A DNA stretch of 64,000 nt from Eremothecium cymbalariae DBVPG#7215 (GCF_000235365.1 NC_016451.1:682001-746000), one strand, 5' to 3'. Shown: positions 1-10,640, counted from the stretch's first letter. Translations and numbers: made by a program. Notes: a model not told the origin generated them from the sequence alone.

Positions 1-20
1 ATACAAGACATCCACTAATA

Positions 21-3000
21 TTAGATGTGTTGGGCAGAGTATGAGTGTACTACAACAGCAGTGGCCGTTTGAATGTTCATAGATCTGATAATTCCTGACT
101 GTTTAATTTCCAAACACAGATCTAATTCACTGAGGAGATGCCCTGGAATACCTTCAGCTTCTGTACCCAGCAAAATCAACGACTTTGTGGGGAAACTATA
201 GTTGTGATCTAGTTGTACTGATTGGTCTGTTTGTTCCAGTCCTATTAAAGTATATCCTTCGGATTTTTTCTGCTTCATAAAGTCAATGATACACTCTACT
301 TGAACTTCTTCCATGGGCATCCAGTGGTCAGCAGTCACAGCAACATTTTTAAATTGCGGATGGTTTTTGACACGAATATCTTGTACCGTTAAAAGTCCAA
401 CACCTAAGACGTCACATAATCTGCATATGCCACCGAGATTCGGAGGTTTATCCACGAGAGAGGCTACTACGATCAACTCAGAGCGCTTTACAGATACAGA
501 TGTATCTTTTTTATCTATATCTAGAATAGTTTCCCACGCACCACTCTTTGTTTGTAATGGGGAATTTTTTTGTTGGATATTCGGAGAATTTGAACTAGTA
601 GAGGTGACCCTTTTTAATAACCATTTATCATTTTCATCTTCACCAACCAGTAAGTTAGACGGATTGTCTAAATAGTTTTCGAATTGAGATCTTGAAATAT
701 ATGGCACTTGATGATCAGTCACCTTCATGATTATACCTCCAAATATATTAGTTAAGCTGCAGTCATCATTTATGCTCCAAATTATTGCATCGCCTGATCT
801 ATACTGGCCCTTTATTGCGGTCTTTTGTGCATTTATGTACAAGTTCTTTATGATCGATCTCAAAGTATCATCTGAAATCATAGAATTAAATTCAGGCCAC
901 AAGCATAATATCAGCGAATTTGAAAAGTGCCTAATTAGAGGTTTGTTTGATGCACAGTTTGGAATTAACATAGTTAAAATTCTTCTTAGTAAACGGCCTG
1001 AGTTGTTGTTTTTCTCCAATGCCCTTAATGCAATATAGCATACCTTTTCCGCACTTACAACCACGACAGGTCTTCTATCGTCTTCCATAAGATTGAATAA
1101 AATCTGTTCTATCTGTGATGGATGCTCATCAGTGAAATTTTCGCACAATTCTAGAGCAACCAGCCATTCCGCGTATATTCTCACCAATGGGGAGCTTTCT
1201 TCCACAAGGCATGGTAAAATGTATTTTATAACATTGTTCGTTAATTTAAATGTCCCTAGAAGTTTCGATAATAATAACAATTGCCATTTAGCCACTCTTT
1301 GAATTTCTTCTTGACCATCAGTTTTCTTCTTTGGCTTTACAATATTAGAATCGTTCGTGAGTAACTGAACACAAAAAGTATGTCTAAAATCATCTGAACT
1401 GCAAAGTAATGATGAAATTACATTTATCTTTGTCGAGACTTCCTCCGGTCCGTAAACATATTCATATAGGCCGTTTTTGATCTGTAAACTAGTGAAGTTC
1501 CTATCGAATAAATTGGCTATAACAGGTTTTATTGTAAAAATATTGACATATTCCTGTTGGTGGGAAAACGATGCTACCAGTATATCTGTAAGCCATTTGC
1601 GCTCCTTAGGGATAAAATCATTATAGGTCTGAATGAAACGCTTTATTCTATTTGTTAAACATGGTAAAAATGCACGCCGTGAAAATGCTTGCTCAATAAA
1701 GTTTTTACCACATGATAGCAGGATTTCAGAAATTTCAGTTTCATCATAAGCCAAAATTAACGCTACTGGATGGAAAGTTGTTCTAATAATTCCAATATGA
1801 AGATCTCTTTGGTTCAAAATAAGTCTATAAGAACACACAGAACACCATATTGCCTCCAGTGTTTTCAGGATTTTAGTGCAAAAATAGTATTTGGTCTCCT
1901 CATCTGGGTCTGCAACTTCTAATAAATCAAAAACATATTCAAACAATGATACAATTGATGAATTCCCAATATAATCATCATTATCAGAGAAAAAATTCTT
2001 GGATGCTAGTTTAACTATTTGATCCACTATTCCATTCATAGAAAATAACTTGACCATATCATTACTATTTAATCTGACGACGGAATGGCATATATTGAAA
2101 AAAGCTCCATACGCATTATCCTTGATTCGAGCATGTTTATTGCCATCCTTCAAAGATCTCTTGATTGTATCATATAAGATATATATATCTTCGATGGGCA
2201 CAATTAGCAAATTGTTTCCTGATAGAACAGTGTTGCGATACAAGCTGGAAAATAACTTAAGTTTTCTCAGATCAAAGGAGGTTTTGATGAACTCAAACAA
2301 AGATGACAGATTAAGCACCTTATAGGTAGTGACCGGTATGGCATCAAAGGATACAATAGCATACGCCTTCTCATAGGAAAGATCGTCAAAATTTTTATCG
2401 TATGTTTCAAAATCAATACTAGATTCTCCAATTGAAGGTCCGGAGATAAAATCTTGTAGACAGCTTTGGTATGCTTCTGAGAACGGGGAATGATCAATAT
2501 CTACTTTAGCCAGTTTCAACAAAAATGCTCTGTTGACATCGCTTGGAATAACACCATACATTAGATACACCAAGACTGAATCACAGTTATTCAAAATAAT
2601 GGGATCGTATTTTGGAAATTTGTATTTGTATTTGTTGAATAATGGAATAATCAGATTGTAGCCGCAAATCGACACATGTATTTCAAAAGCTGTAAATAAT
2701 GGTAGCATATCCGTATCAGAGATATCAGTGAACATTAAAATTTCTAGCCATATTGCTTGTAAAGTTGTATTGAAAACTGTATCTTGGGCTTCCATTTTTA
2801 AAATATTCTGAATCAAGCTGATGTGTTCACGGTTTAAAATGCAAAACTGAGTTTCAATTAGCATTTTCAGCAGTCCAAAGGCAACGTAGATCTTTGCAGG
2901 ATCAAAAGAAGGTCTGTCAAGCCAAATTACGCGTAGTATGAGCGTAATTCTATCACTAATACTATATTCGTGAGAATCTGAAACCAATATATCTTTAACA

Positions 3001-4250
3001 AACTGAGAAAGTTCTTCGCCATATGTACACTTATCCTTAGAAACGTCAAAGTTGGAAGCTTGCATTGCTATCACCATGAAAGTATACCTTAAAGCAGCAG
3101 GGTTATACCAAAATACTGATCTATCTTTAACGCAAAGCATCAGTTTTAGTGAGTAGCGCCTTACAGACTCCATGGTAGATTTCATACCTGTTGAAAATAA
3201 AAGAACACCCCAGGAGGGTGGTATAGATGGATCTTTGAACAATTCCAAAATGTCTGCTGCTGCTGCTTCTAATTGATTCAGGGCAGTATCCAAAGCCATA
3301 ATTTCATAGAATGTGACGAATCTTTTCCAAGCCTCCAATTGAACCTTTGTATCAGTAGCTTCCCATGCTATCAGCTTATTTTTGAACCAAACGTCATGTG
3401 GAAGGTTCTGCAAAGTCAATTTAAGAAGAGACAGACCAATTTTCCTATGTTCGTGAATGGTACTTTCCAGTACCATTTGGAGACTATGCCAGTAACCGTC
3501 AGACTTCATGAAATTCAATAAGTGTCTAGAAAAGGTCCCATTCATTAGATACCTCAACCAAAACTTTAATGCATTTTTATACGTTGAAGCTTTACGATTG
3601 TCTAGTAGCATTGTTGGAACGAAGGACCAGACAAATTCATCAAAAAGAACATCCGCTGAACAATTGGCAACCACAAGACCCATATTCCACCTAAAACTCA
3701 AAGACGCTCTGTTAGATATCGACTCATCATCACAAGCATGAAGCAAAATGAGTAATTTTTGCAAATCTTTTGACCCTAATATGCTTTTACGTGGATCATC
3801 TGAAATTTCTGCTGATTGATTCAGAGTAACAGCAGATATAAAATTAAAAATAACATCCATGTTCAAGACGGTAGCTGATTCTGGTAATGAACAGCCAAAC
3901 AACGATGTAATTTTTCCTGAAAACTCAGGCTTGTCAAACATGTATTTCACCAAATGCTGCACTAGCCAATCAGAAATTTCAGGAGCCGTCTCTGGAAGCA
4001 CACTTATTAATCTACCTAAATCATCAAACTCATCCAGCCCAGCATGTATTGGATCTTTCTTCCCAGCATCTTCCAAGGTATTAAAAGTACCTTCAACAAC
4101 CAAAGCTCCTATACCTAACAATATGTCCTTGGTACATTCTATGGTATTTAAAATTTGATAGCAAGTCTTGTAGTCTCCATCAGAAATTAACTTCGAAATC
4201 AACGCAAATTGTTTTTCAATGCTTAGATCAGGTCTATCGTATAAATCCAT
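21..4250 (-). CDS. TRM3: tRNA (guanosine-18-2'-O)-methyltransferase Trm3
   Basis: Cytoplasmic SpoU-class (SPOUT) methyltransferase that 2'-O-methylates G18 in the D-loop of tRNAs. The 1409-residue product is close to the S. cerevisiae length (about 1436). The first ~1250 residues look like a long helical, HEAT-like region. The last ~150 residues carry the SpoU fold: a start around PPNLGGICR, the motif LLGTEAEGIP, and the C-terminal knot motif with IRSMNIQTATAVVVHSY, which binds S-adenosylmethionine. The ATG is the first in the frame and the stop lies 20 bases from the window edge. It is divergent from ATG20, as in S. cerevisiae (YDL112W/YDL113C). Identification is from family motifs and synteny. 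Confidence 0.95.
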   Translation of the reverse strand: MDLYDRPDLSIEKQFALISKLISDGDYKTCYQILNTIECTKDILLGIGALVVEGTFNTLEDAGKKDPIHAGLDEFDDLGRLISVLPETAPEISDWLVQHLVKYMFDKPEFSGKITSLFGCSLPESATVLNMDVIFNFISAVTLNQSAEISDDPRKSILGSKDLQKLLILLHACDDESISNRASLSFRWNMGLVVANCSADVLFDEFVWSFVPTMLLDNRKASTYKNALKFWLRYLMNGTFSRHLLNFMKSDGYWHSLQMVLESTIHEHRKIGLSLLKLTLQNLPHDVWFKNKLIAWEATDTKVQLEAWKRFVTFYEIMALDTALNQLEAAAADILELFKDPSIPPSWGVLLFSTGMKSTMESVRRYSLKLMLCVKDRSVFWYNPAALRYTFMVIAMQASNFDVSKDKCTYGEELSQFVKDILVSDSHEYSISDRITLILRVIWLDRPSFDPAKIYVAFGLLKMLIETQFCILNREHISLIQNILKMEAQDTVFNTTLQAIWLEILMFTDISDTDMLPLFTAFEIHVSICGYNLIIPLFNKYKYKFPKYDPIILNNCDSVLVYLMYGVIPSDVNRAFLLKLAKVDIDHSPFSEAYQSCLQDFISGPSIGESSIDFETYDKNFDDLSYEKAYAIVSFDAIPVTTYKVLNLSSLFEFIKTSFDLRKLKLFSSLYRNTVLSGNNLLIVPIEDIYILYDTIKRSLKDGNKHARIKDNAYGAFFNICHSVVRLNSNDMVKLFSMNGIVDQIVKLASKNFFSDNDDYIGNSSIVSLFEYVFDLLEVADPDEETKYYFCTKILKTLEAIWCSVCSYRLILNQRDLHIGIIRTTFHPVALILAYDETEISEILLSCGKNFIEQAFSRRAFLPCLTNRIKRFIQTYNDFIPKERKWLTDILVASFSHQQEYVNIFTIKPVIANLFDRNFTSLQIKNGLYEYVYGPEEVSTKINVISSLLCSSDDFRHTFCVQLLTNDSNIVKPKKKTDGQEEIQRVAKWQLLLLSKLLGTFKLTNNVIKYILPCLVEESSPLVRIYAEWLVALELCENFTDEHPSQIEQILFNLMEDDRRPVVVVSAEKVCYIALRALEKNNNSGRLLRRILTMLIPNCASNKPLIRHFSNSLILCLWPEFNSMISDDTLRSIIKNLYINAQKTAIKGQYRSGDAIIWSINDDCSLTNIFGGIIMKVTDHQVPYISRSQFENYLDNPSNLLVGEDENDKWLLKRVTSTSSNSPNIQQKNSPLQTKSGAWETILDIDKKDTSVSVKRSELIVVASLVDKPPNLGGICRLCDVLGVGLLTVQDIRVKNHPQFKNVAVTADHWMPMEEVQVECIIDFMKQKKSEGYTLIGLEQTDQSVQLDHNYSFPTKSLILLGTEAEGIPGHLLSELDLCLEIKQSGIIRSMNIQTATAVVVHSYSAQHI

Positions 4251-4595
4251 CTGAACTAATTAGAAAAGGCCCTGAAGTTCCTTTTTGAATCAAGTACTAA
4301 ACTACTTTTCAAAACTATATGCAGGTTCATCTCAAAACCCATCCAAGATTTTTCTACATAGTGGTATAACGTAAACCACCCATGCATTTTCACTAACACT
4401 ACCCGCCACCATATCTACCGCCCCTTGATCTAGAGACATAAGTATGCTTAATCGAGACTGCATTTAGTATAATACGTTTGGAAGGTAGATCAACATTACG
4501 ATATCTATTTTCAGAATCTAACGATAATTAGGATTATATTTTTTGGGGCAGGGAGAGGCTTAACTCGAAAATCATAGGTCCAACTTTTGTAGGGG
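4251..4595. promoter_or_regulatory. TRM3-ATG20 divergent intergenic region
   Basis: 345 bases between two divergent start codons; it must hold both promoters. I see AT-rich sequence and no convincing named site or RNA gene. Confidence 0.5.
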
Positions 4596-6571
4596 ATGAC
4601 AGAAGGTTCCAACAGCTCAAGCGAGTTATTCAATGATGGTGATGCCGTTGGTTCTCAACTCTATCGCAATGGAGAAGGTCTTATGAATGGGTCCAACGGA
4701 TCCAGTAATGGAATATTGGGGATGGGTGATGATCATAGGTTTATGAATAACGCTAATAAAAAACAAAAGGGAATTTTGGATAATGTTAGTTGTATTGATG
4801 AAGAAAACGAGGAGAAACAACAGACGGATTCAGAAAGTGACCCGGTACATACTCAAATAATCCAGGAGGACAACCCTTTTTTGGAACACCAGATGAATAA
4901 GGACCTTCCACAAGGGAAACTGATTGATAACTCTATACTTACAGCGGATTCGAACAGGCATTATCAGGAACGCCTATCCGACGACGATAAGTCAGATGAC
5001 ATGTCAAAATCTGCCAAGTCGCCAAGTGCTGATGAAAGTTCCAGTTCGGATTCTAATAGTAGTAGTGAGAGCATACAAGAGGGGTTATTGGCACTGCCTC
5101 CAGATAAGAGGGCTGATATGAGCGCTGGTAGCGTGCAAATTTTAGAGGCTTCCAAAGTTTCTGAGGGTCAAGGAAGATCGTACATTACGTATACAATCAA
5201 GTATAGAGACAAGGTTGTTCGTCGAAGGTATAGTGAGTTTGAGAGTTTAAGAAAAATACTGATTAAGTTGTTTCCCATGACGTTAATTCCGCCGATTCCT
5301 GAGAAGCAGTCTTTGACAAGTTATGGTAAGTCGATAGCAGGCTCTAATTCAAATTATTTGTTACCTTCTGAGGCGGCAGGTTGCGTTGATTTGACTATAT
5401 CTGTTATTAATGGGAGTGTCAACAATAATGATCAAAAATTAATACGCCATCGGATTAGAATGCTCACCAGTTTTCTCAACAGGTTATTACAAAATGAAGA
5501 AATTACAAAAACGTCTATTATAGGTGACTTCTTAGATTCCAATAATGCAAATTGGAATGACGTAATTACTAGTTCTGCTACTATTTCATCACTACCAAAA
5601 AGTGTGTTGCAGTGTAATCCATTAGATCCAACGAACACTACGAGAGCTCATGCGTTTTTACCTACTCCATCATCGTCGTCCACTCAATTATTAATGGGTA
5701 AGGAGACAGTCACAACTACTATTAAGCCATCAGCTGATGATTTGGAGTTTTCTAGAATAGAATATGACTATAAGAAATACGAGCATTTATTGCACTCTGG
5801 TCTTTATAAGTACAATAGACGTATTACGAAGTCTATGCATGAATTAAAACAAGATTTAAAAGACTTGAGTGAGGCATTTGCTGAATTTGCGATAGAACAG
5901 AGCAAAGGCTGCGAGCTAGCAGAATTACTCTCTCATCTGAGTAATGCAAGTGACGAAACAGCAGCAAATCTAGAAGCTGTTGTGGGCAAACTATACTATA
6001 ATATTAATGAGCCCCTCAGTGAGTCTGTGCATATGGCTGGCGCCGCTAGAGAGTTGATTCAATATAGAAAACTGAAATTTGCACAACGAGATATACTAAG
6101 GAAGACTTTGCTATACAAAGAAGGACAATTAAAAAACTAAAAGAGCTTGACGATGATGCTAGAAGAATCAACGATCTTGTAGAGGAGGAAATGAGACATA
6201 ATAGGAGGGTGAATTTGCAAAAGCCAGCTGAACTAAATACGAAAACATACAAGCGGAAACTGTTTAATAAGTTCAATAAATTCGCAAACATTGTCAAGGA
6301 AACGGTAAACTACCAGGATCTTGATTCAAAAACAAACTTACAAACGATCCAAAGAGAAATCGAACAAATACGAGAATCTTTACACGTTAGTGAAAATGAT
6401 TTAAAGGTTATTAGTGAGACGATAAAAAATGTACAATTACCCAAGTTTTCTCACGACAAGGATGAAGAGTTATTTGAAATATTAAAGAATTATTCTAAGT
6501 ACATGAAGGAATTTGCCGAGAAAAACTTGCAGATATGGAAGGAAGTGAGGAAACTAGAAGAGGATGCATGA
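4596..6571 (+). CDS. ATG20: Sorting nexin Atg20 (Snx42), with a -1 frame shift
   Basis: PX-BAR sorting nexin that acts with Atg24/Snx4 in selective autophagy and endosome-to-Golgi retrieval. An acidic, Ser-rich N-terminus precedes a PX domain (about residues 170-300, with the phosphoinositide motif RRYSEF near 209-214) and a C-terminal helical BAR domain. The first frame ends after 514 codons at TAA 6138-6140. Reading on in the -1 frame from 6137 gives 144 more codons (starting [13 protein letters not shown]) that continue the BAR helix to TGA at 6569-6571, for about 658 residues, close to the S. cerevisiae protein (640). The junction is the heptamer A AAA AAC at 6131-6137, directly before the stop. 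It could be programmed -1 frameshifting or a single missing A in the read. No splice-site pair fits the gap. Synteny is YDL113C. Confidence 0.85.
6131..6140 (+). promoter_or_regulatory. Candidate -1 ribosomal frameshift site in ATG20
   Basis: In the zero frame the codons are TTA AAA AAC TAA, so bases 6131-6137 read A AAA AAC, matching the X XXY YYZ slippery rule, and the next codon is a stop. A tandem -1 slip re-pairs on AAA AAA and enters the open downstream frame. A weak hairpin can be drawn at 6159-6182 (CTA/TAG and AAGA/TCTT arms with one G-G mismatch, 8-base loop), but its spacing from the slip site is longer than usual. The slippery rule is established knowledge; use of this site is inference. 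Confidence 0.45.
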
Positions 6572-6678
6572 TTATTATATATGTATATCAAGTTTTTAAA
6601 ATGGCACCGTGCTATACAAAAAAAAACTTTTTAACAAAATAACAAAAAAATAGGATTTCAAATCTGATGTTTTTATTT

Positions 6679-7725
6679 TCAATGTCTTGAACTGATATTG
6701 CTGCCCATGGTAGTGTTTGTCTCTCGTCTCTCTGTTATTATGGAATCAAAACCCGAACATAGTCTGAAAAGCCTGAACCAGGGCCAATCTAAAGACTTGA
6801 AGTAGGTCATTAAATTCGTGTAATAAGGTAACTTTAATGTCCCAGATCTATTATGATCTATAGCCTTTATTATTTCTCTTGCTAGACACTTAGGATCCAA
6901 GTCGGGCGCAATGATTTTGGATGGTGACTGTGCGTTGTCAAACATCTTGGTATCTATTTTCCCAGGGCATACTAAAAGACTTCTGATACTACCCCTGCTA
7001 CTCAGCGATGGCAGGTATGCTGAATTGTTCATATTTATCCAAGTAAACTGGTCTAACTCGTCAACTAACGACTCATGTAATGCAATTAAACCACCCTTAG
7101 ACGCGCCGTACGCAGTTAGCCTGGCGGGCGTGACAAAGCCCAAAACGGATGCAATGTTAACAATATAGCCTCGACCAATCGATAGCATCGAGGGTAAAAA
7201 TTCACGGATCAACATATATGGTCCCAGTAAATTGACCTGCATTATCTTCTCTATTTGTTCATTCTCCATCGCTTCTAACGGCGCATCAGAAGTAATAGCA
7301 GCATTGTTTATCAAAATCGTAACATGTCCAACATCCGTTATTATCTGCTCATGGATCTCTCGGATTCTCCCAGGAATTGATATGTCACAGGAATAGAAAT
7401 ATATGTCGTTCAAACACCTTAATCCAGAAGGTGGAACGATATCTAATACAACTGTGACAATCCTTTTTCTCTGTAACTCACGAACAAGCTCCCACCCTAA
7501 CCCTCCAGCCCCCCCCGTCACCAAAGCAATATCTCGGGACGGATCTAATTTAAATCCAACTAATGGCAGCCCAAACCTTAGCATCTTCTCAGCAAGTGTC
7601 TGCAAACTCGAGATAAAATTCATTTCTATCCACCTATCAACCGCCTTGCTGATCCCCCTACTCCGCACTAGATGAGACAACCCGCTACCCAAATAAATAC
7701 CCTCCCTCCTGTCAAAAGATTGCAT
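6679..7725 (-). CDS. Short-chain dehydrogenase/reductase, YDL114W-like
   Basis: NAD(P)-dependent oxidoreductase of the classical SDR family; substrate unknown. The 348-residue product has the nucleotide-binding motif TGGAGGLG at 70-77, the structural NNAA at 140-143, and a complete catalytic set with Ser193, Tyr206 and Lys210 (YGASK). About 60 residues precede the Rossmann fold, and a short tail follows, which could hold a membrane or organelle signal but is not clear-cut. It converges on ATG20 and is followed by IWR1, exactly the YDL113-YDL115 order, so it is the positional counterpart of the uncharacterised S. cerevisiae YDL114W. The function stays open; only the enzyme class is firm. Confidence 0.85.
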   Translation of the reverse strand: MQSFDRREGIYLGSGLSHLVRSRGISKAVDRWIEMNFISSLQTLAEKMLRFGLPLVGFKLDPSRDIALVTGGAGGLGWELVRELQRKRIVTVVLDIVPPSGLRCLNDIYFYSCDISIPGRIREIHEQIITDVGHVTILINNAAITSDAPLEAMENEQIEKIMQVNLLGPYMLIREFLPSMLSIGRGYIVNIASVLGFVTPARLTAYGASKGGLIALHESLVDELDQFTWINMNNSAYLPSLSSRGSIRSLLVCPGKIDTKMFDNAQSPSKIIAPDLDPKCLAREIIKAIDHNRSGTLKLPYYTNLMTYFKSLDWPWFRLFRLCSGFDSIITERRETNTTMGSNISSRH

Positions 7726-8016
7726 ATATCACTTAATAGTTATCGATTATATTGATTGACCTCTCGCTCGGTTCCCGTTCCTCTACTTGTTTCATTCATT
7801 ACTTGTTATTCTTTGTCACAAAACTTAATATTTACCGCTGTCACATTTCCTGCCAAATTATAATTTTCCCCGATCGCTCGCATATGCGATGAAGAGAGGC
7901 AGGTCACCGAACGTAAACAGGGTCTTTCAGATAGACATATCAGGAAAGAGCACATTGTAAGTTGTGGCAGCAGGAGGAGGAGCTTTCAGACAGGTAACGA
8001 TAGTGCAGGATACGGC

Positions 8017-9036
8017 ATGAAGCATGCTCCGGAGGTGCTCAGGGTGAAGCGAAGAAGAGATGAAGATTCGTTCCAGACGTTGCTGTTAGAGGAGGAGGAG
8101 AGATCCAGTAAAAAGGGTAAATACGTGTTTAAATTGGCGAAGACGGTTGATCATGTTGAAGGGTACACGCCGTTATTGAAGCTCGCGAAGGAGGATGAAA
8201 ACAAGGTGTTTGTGTTAGAGCAGCATCAAGAGCAGCAGCAGGCGCAGGCCCTGCAGAAGGAGAATGAGGGTAGTGGTGAGGTGGATGAGGAGTTACCATT
8301 GGAAATCTCGGAAATGTTGGAAGAATGCTTAAAGCTGAGTGCTGAAGGGAGGGATGTTGCATCTGGGAGGCTTAAGGCGGGTAAGCGACATAGTTCCCAA
8401 GGCTACGTTACGGAGATGCAGTCGCTCGAATATGTTTACGATGTGTATATTAGAGAGGTTCTTCCTGAGGATGATGAGTTTGTTCTGGACGAAGGTACGG
8501 TAGGGTACATACGAATCGTGGAGGAGCAAGGAGAACTGCTCCCAGATGAGGATGAGCTATCGGATTCACAGCTCCTCTCGGATGACGAAGACTCGAATGA
8601 AGAGCACTATTATAGGAATGACTACCCCGATGATGAGGATGATGATAGGTCTATTCTGTTTGGTAGTGAATCTGAATATTCTGAGGGCCAGGAGACACGC
8701 TCATATAGTATTCCGTGTAGCGAGGAGAGACTAGAAGACCATCCCAGTCTACCTGAACAAGACCAAAAGACTTTTGATCCCTTGTTCGAGAGTCTAGGTG
8801 GAGAAGCGAACCTTTTAAGTTCATTAAACACCACTAATTATGTAGATTTGGACAAACTTCATGGCGAACATCTTGACACTGATGAAGATGATGATGACAT
8901 GTCGAAGGGTTCAGAAGCATCTTTCAAGAAGTACAGTTTCTTCCCCAACGAAGAAGACGACCCAATGGCTACACATAGGGACAAGGTATTCGCTAAGCTG
9001 CAGAGAATGATCGATCAGCGGCAACCAAAAGACTAG
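8017..9036 (+). CDS. IWR1: RNA polymerase II nuclear import factor Iwr1
   Basis: Adaptor that binds assembled RNA polymerase II between its two largest subunits and directs nuclear import, then is exported for reuse. The 339-residue product (S. cerevisiae 353) starts with the conserved basic N-terminus LRVKRRRDEDS, which carries the import signal, followed by KYVFKLAKTV and the PLLKLA motif. The middle has a conserved EYVYDVY segment. The C-terminal half is very rich in Asp and Glu. The chosen ATG puts LRVKRRRDED at residues 8-17. The S. cerevisiae gene is, as I recall, interrupted near its start; here no branch point supports an upstream exon. Synteny is YDL115C. Confidence 0.93.
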   Translation: MKHAPEVLRVKRRRDEDSFQTLLLEEEERSSKKGKYVFKLAKTVDHVEGYTPLLKLAKEDENKVFVLEQHQEQQQAQALQKENEGSGEVDEELPLEISEMLEECLKLSAEGRDVASGRLKAGKRHSSQGYVTEMQSLEYVYDVYIREVLPEDDEFVLDEGTVGYIRIVEEQGELLPDEDELSDSQLLSDDEDSNEEHYYRNDYPDDEDDDRSILFGSESEYSEGQETRSYSIPCSEERLEDHPSLPEQDQKTFDPLFESLGGEANLLSSLNTTNYVDLDKLHGEHLDTDEDDDDMSKGSEASFKKYSFFPNEEDDPMATHRDKVFAKLQRMIDQRQPKD

Positions 9037-9405
9037 GCTGTGACTGCTCAACTCCAGAAATGCGTGTGGTGTTAGGCTTTTCAATTCTGGCTTTATGAAA
9101 AACGTATTTTAAATACCCGTGCATTATTTAGTGGTGTTTGGGTGTTTGTTGTTTTTTCTGTATCCGCGAAAATCACTCGTTTTCGACGTTCCAAGGCATC
9201 GAGGCGATGATCTCTATTCACCCACGCAGATTCTCTGTTGTGCGGCATCGCGCTCTGCATTGTAGCGCTAGAATCGTGTATGGGCCAAAGTTTCTAAAAG
9301 CTAACGGTTGTGTTGTTGATGGTTTAATTATCAATTGACTTTGGATTTAGGTTCTGAGATTTGGGATTATAGGACGTAGGACATTGGAAACAACGCAAGC
9401 AGAAA
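9037..9405 (+). promoter_or_regulatory. RPL9 promoter with Rap1-like sites
   Basis: 369 bases upstream of a ribosomal protein gene. Bases 9113-9125 (ATACCCGTGCATT) fit the Rap1 consensus with one mismatch, and 9133-9145 on the minus strand (ACACCCAAACACC) fit it with one mismatch in the opposite orientation. They lie about 260-290 bases from the ATG, a typical place in yeast ribosomal protein genes, and a T-rich stretch follows. Rap1 control of these genes is established in S. cerevisiae; binding here is inferred. Confidence 0.5.
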
Positions 9406-9981
9406 ATGAAGTACATTCAAACTGACCAGTCTTTGGACATTCCAGAAGGCGTTACCGTTAACATCAAAGCCAGAATTGTCACTGTTACTGGACCAAGAGG
9501 TACCTTGGAAAAAAACTTGAAGCACATTGATGTTACTTTCAATAAAGTTTCTAACAAGCAGATCACCATTACGGTTCACAACGGTGACAGAAAGCATGTT
9601 GCTGCTTTGAGGACTGTGAAGTCGTTGATCTCCAATATGATTACTGGTGTGACCAAGGGTTTCAAGTACAAGATGAGATATGTTTACGCGCATTTTCCTA
9701 TCAATGTGAATATTGTTGAGAAAGATGGTGCCAAGTTCATTGAGATCAGAAACTACTTGGGTGACAAAAAGGTTAGACTTGTGCCAGTCAGAGAGGGTGT
9801 TTCTATTGAGTTTTCTACCAACCAAAAGGACGAAATCGTTTTATCCGGTAACTCTATCGAGAACGTCTCTCAGAACGCTGCTGACATCCAGCAAATCTGT
9901 CGTGCTAGAAACAAGGATATCAGAAAGTTCTTGGATGGTATCTACGTCTCCGAAAAGGGTGTTCTTAGCGACGATGCTTAG
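9406..9981 (+). CDS. RPL9: 60S ribosomal protein L9 (uL6)
   Basis: Large-subunit ribosomal protein of the uL6 family, near the sarcin-ricin loop and stalk base. The 191 residues match the S. cerevisiae length exactly, starting MKYIQT and containing VTGPRGTLEKNLKHIDV, ALRTVKSLISNMITGVTKG, and the C-terminal block with NAADIQQICRARNKDIRKFLDGIYVS. There is no intron, as in S. cerevisiae RPL9A/B. Codons look strongly biased (AAG, GGT, GCT, TTG), as expected for a very highly expressed gene. Its presence between IWR1 and NUP84 reflects the interleaving of the YGL147 and YDL115-116 neighbourhoods. Confidence 0.98.
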   Translation: MKYIQTDQSLDIPEGVTVNIKARIVTVTGPRGTLEKNLKHIDVTFNKVSNKQITITVHNGDRKHVAALRTVKSLISNMITGVTKGFKYKMRYVYAHFPINVNIVEKDGAKFIEIRNYLGDKKVRLVPVREGVSIEFSTNQKDEIVLSGNSIENVSQNAADIQQICRARNKDIRKFLDGIYVSEKGVLSDDA

Positions 9982-10640
9982 ATTTCTAATGACAATATGT
10001 TTTACCAATCGTTAGTAATACTTTTATCATATTAATCTTTTTTTGTAATTACAATAAAACAACTCTCCCTTTACTATCAATTCAAACGTATTGTGGTAAT
10101 ATATATAATATACTTAGGGTCATCAGCATTTCATCGTTTAAATGTCTAGTGTATGTTGAATTTTGATTACCTTGTATGCAATTACGTAATGCTTCGCATA
10201 CAGCAGTCGGTAATGTAATGATGGAAGGAAAGTACCATTGATATCAAACGTATTAGGTAATTTTCCGATCAACCTCGCGTTTTTACTTTCTGGTGAGGTT
10301 TTGAAAAGTTTCCTTTAGAGGGTTTGCGCAGGAGTTCAAAAGGTGCCTAAGATTAGTAACTGTTGGAAAACGTTTTGGGGGATCGATGACAAGTCTCTCA
10401 ATCCCGGGCAGTCGCACACCAAATCACCTTATACATTTACAAAAAATAGCGCTTTCAATGGATCTAAATATATTGAGTTGATGATATGTCATATTTCCGC
10501 ATATAAATGTATTTATTAGTATATTTAGGGATTGTAGTCTTATATACTAATGTGATAACTTCATGTCAGTCTGTGTGAAACTTTGCAAGCACTCAACTTA
10601 ACACTTATTGACAGTCATAATAGATGTTTGGGTTAAATTC
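9982..10640. other. Intergenic region, convergent RPL9 and WSC gene
   Basis: 659 bases between two gene 3' ends. Just after the RPL9 stop there is a T-run followed by AATAAAAC, suitable for 3'-end formation. The remainder is AT-rich with one GC-richer stretch around 10320-10430. I found no tRNA boxes, no convincing snoRNA boxes and no credible open frame. A convergent gap this long is unusual for this window. Confidence 0.4.

Noticed and set aside
7967..8016. GTAAGT...TTTCAG as an IWR1 5' intron
   Set aside because: No CTAAC-type branch point, very short spacing, and the ATG at 8017 already gives the expected N-terminus.
9138..9338. 66-codon frame in the RPL9 leader
   Set aside because: No similarity or motif, and it overlaps the likely promoter.
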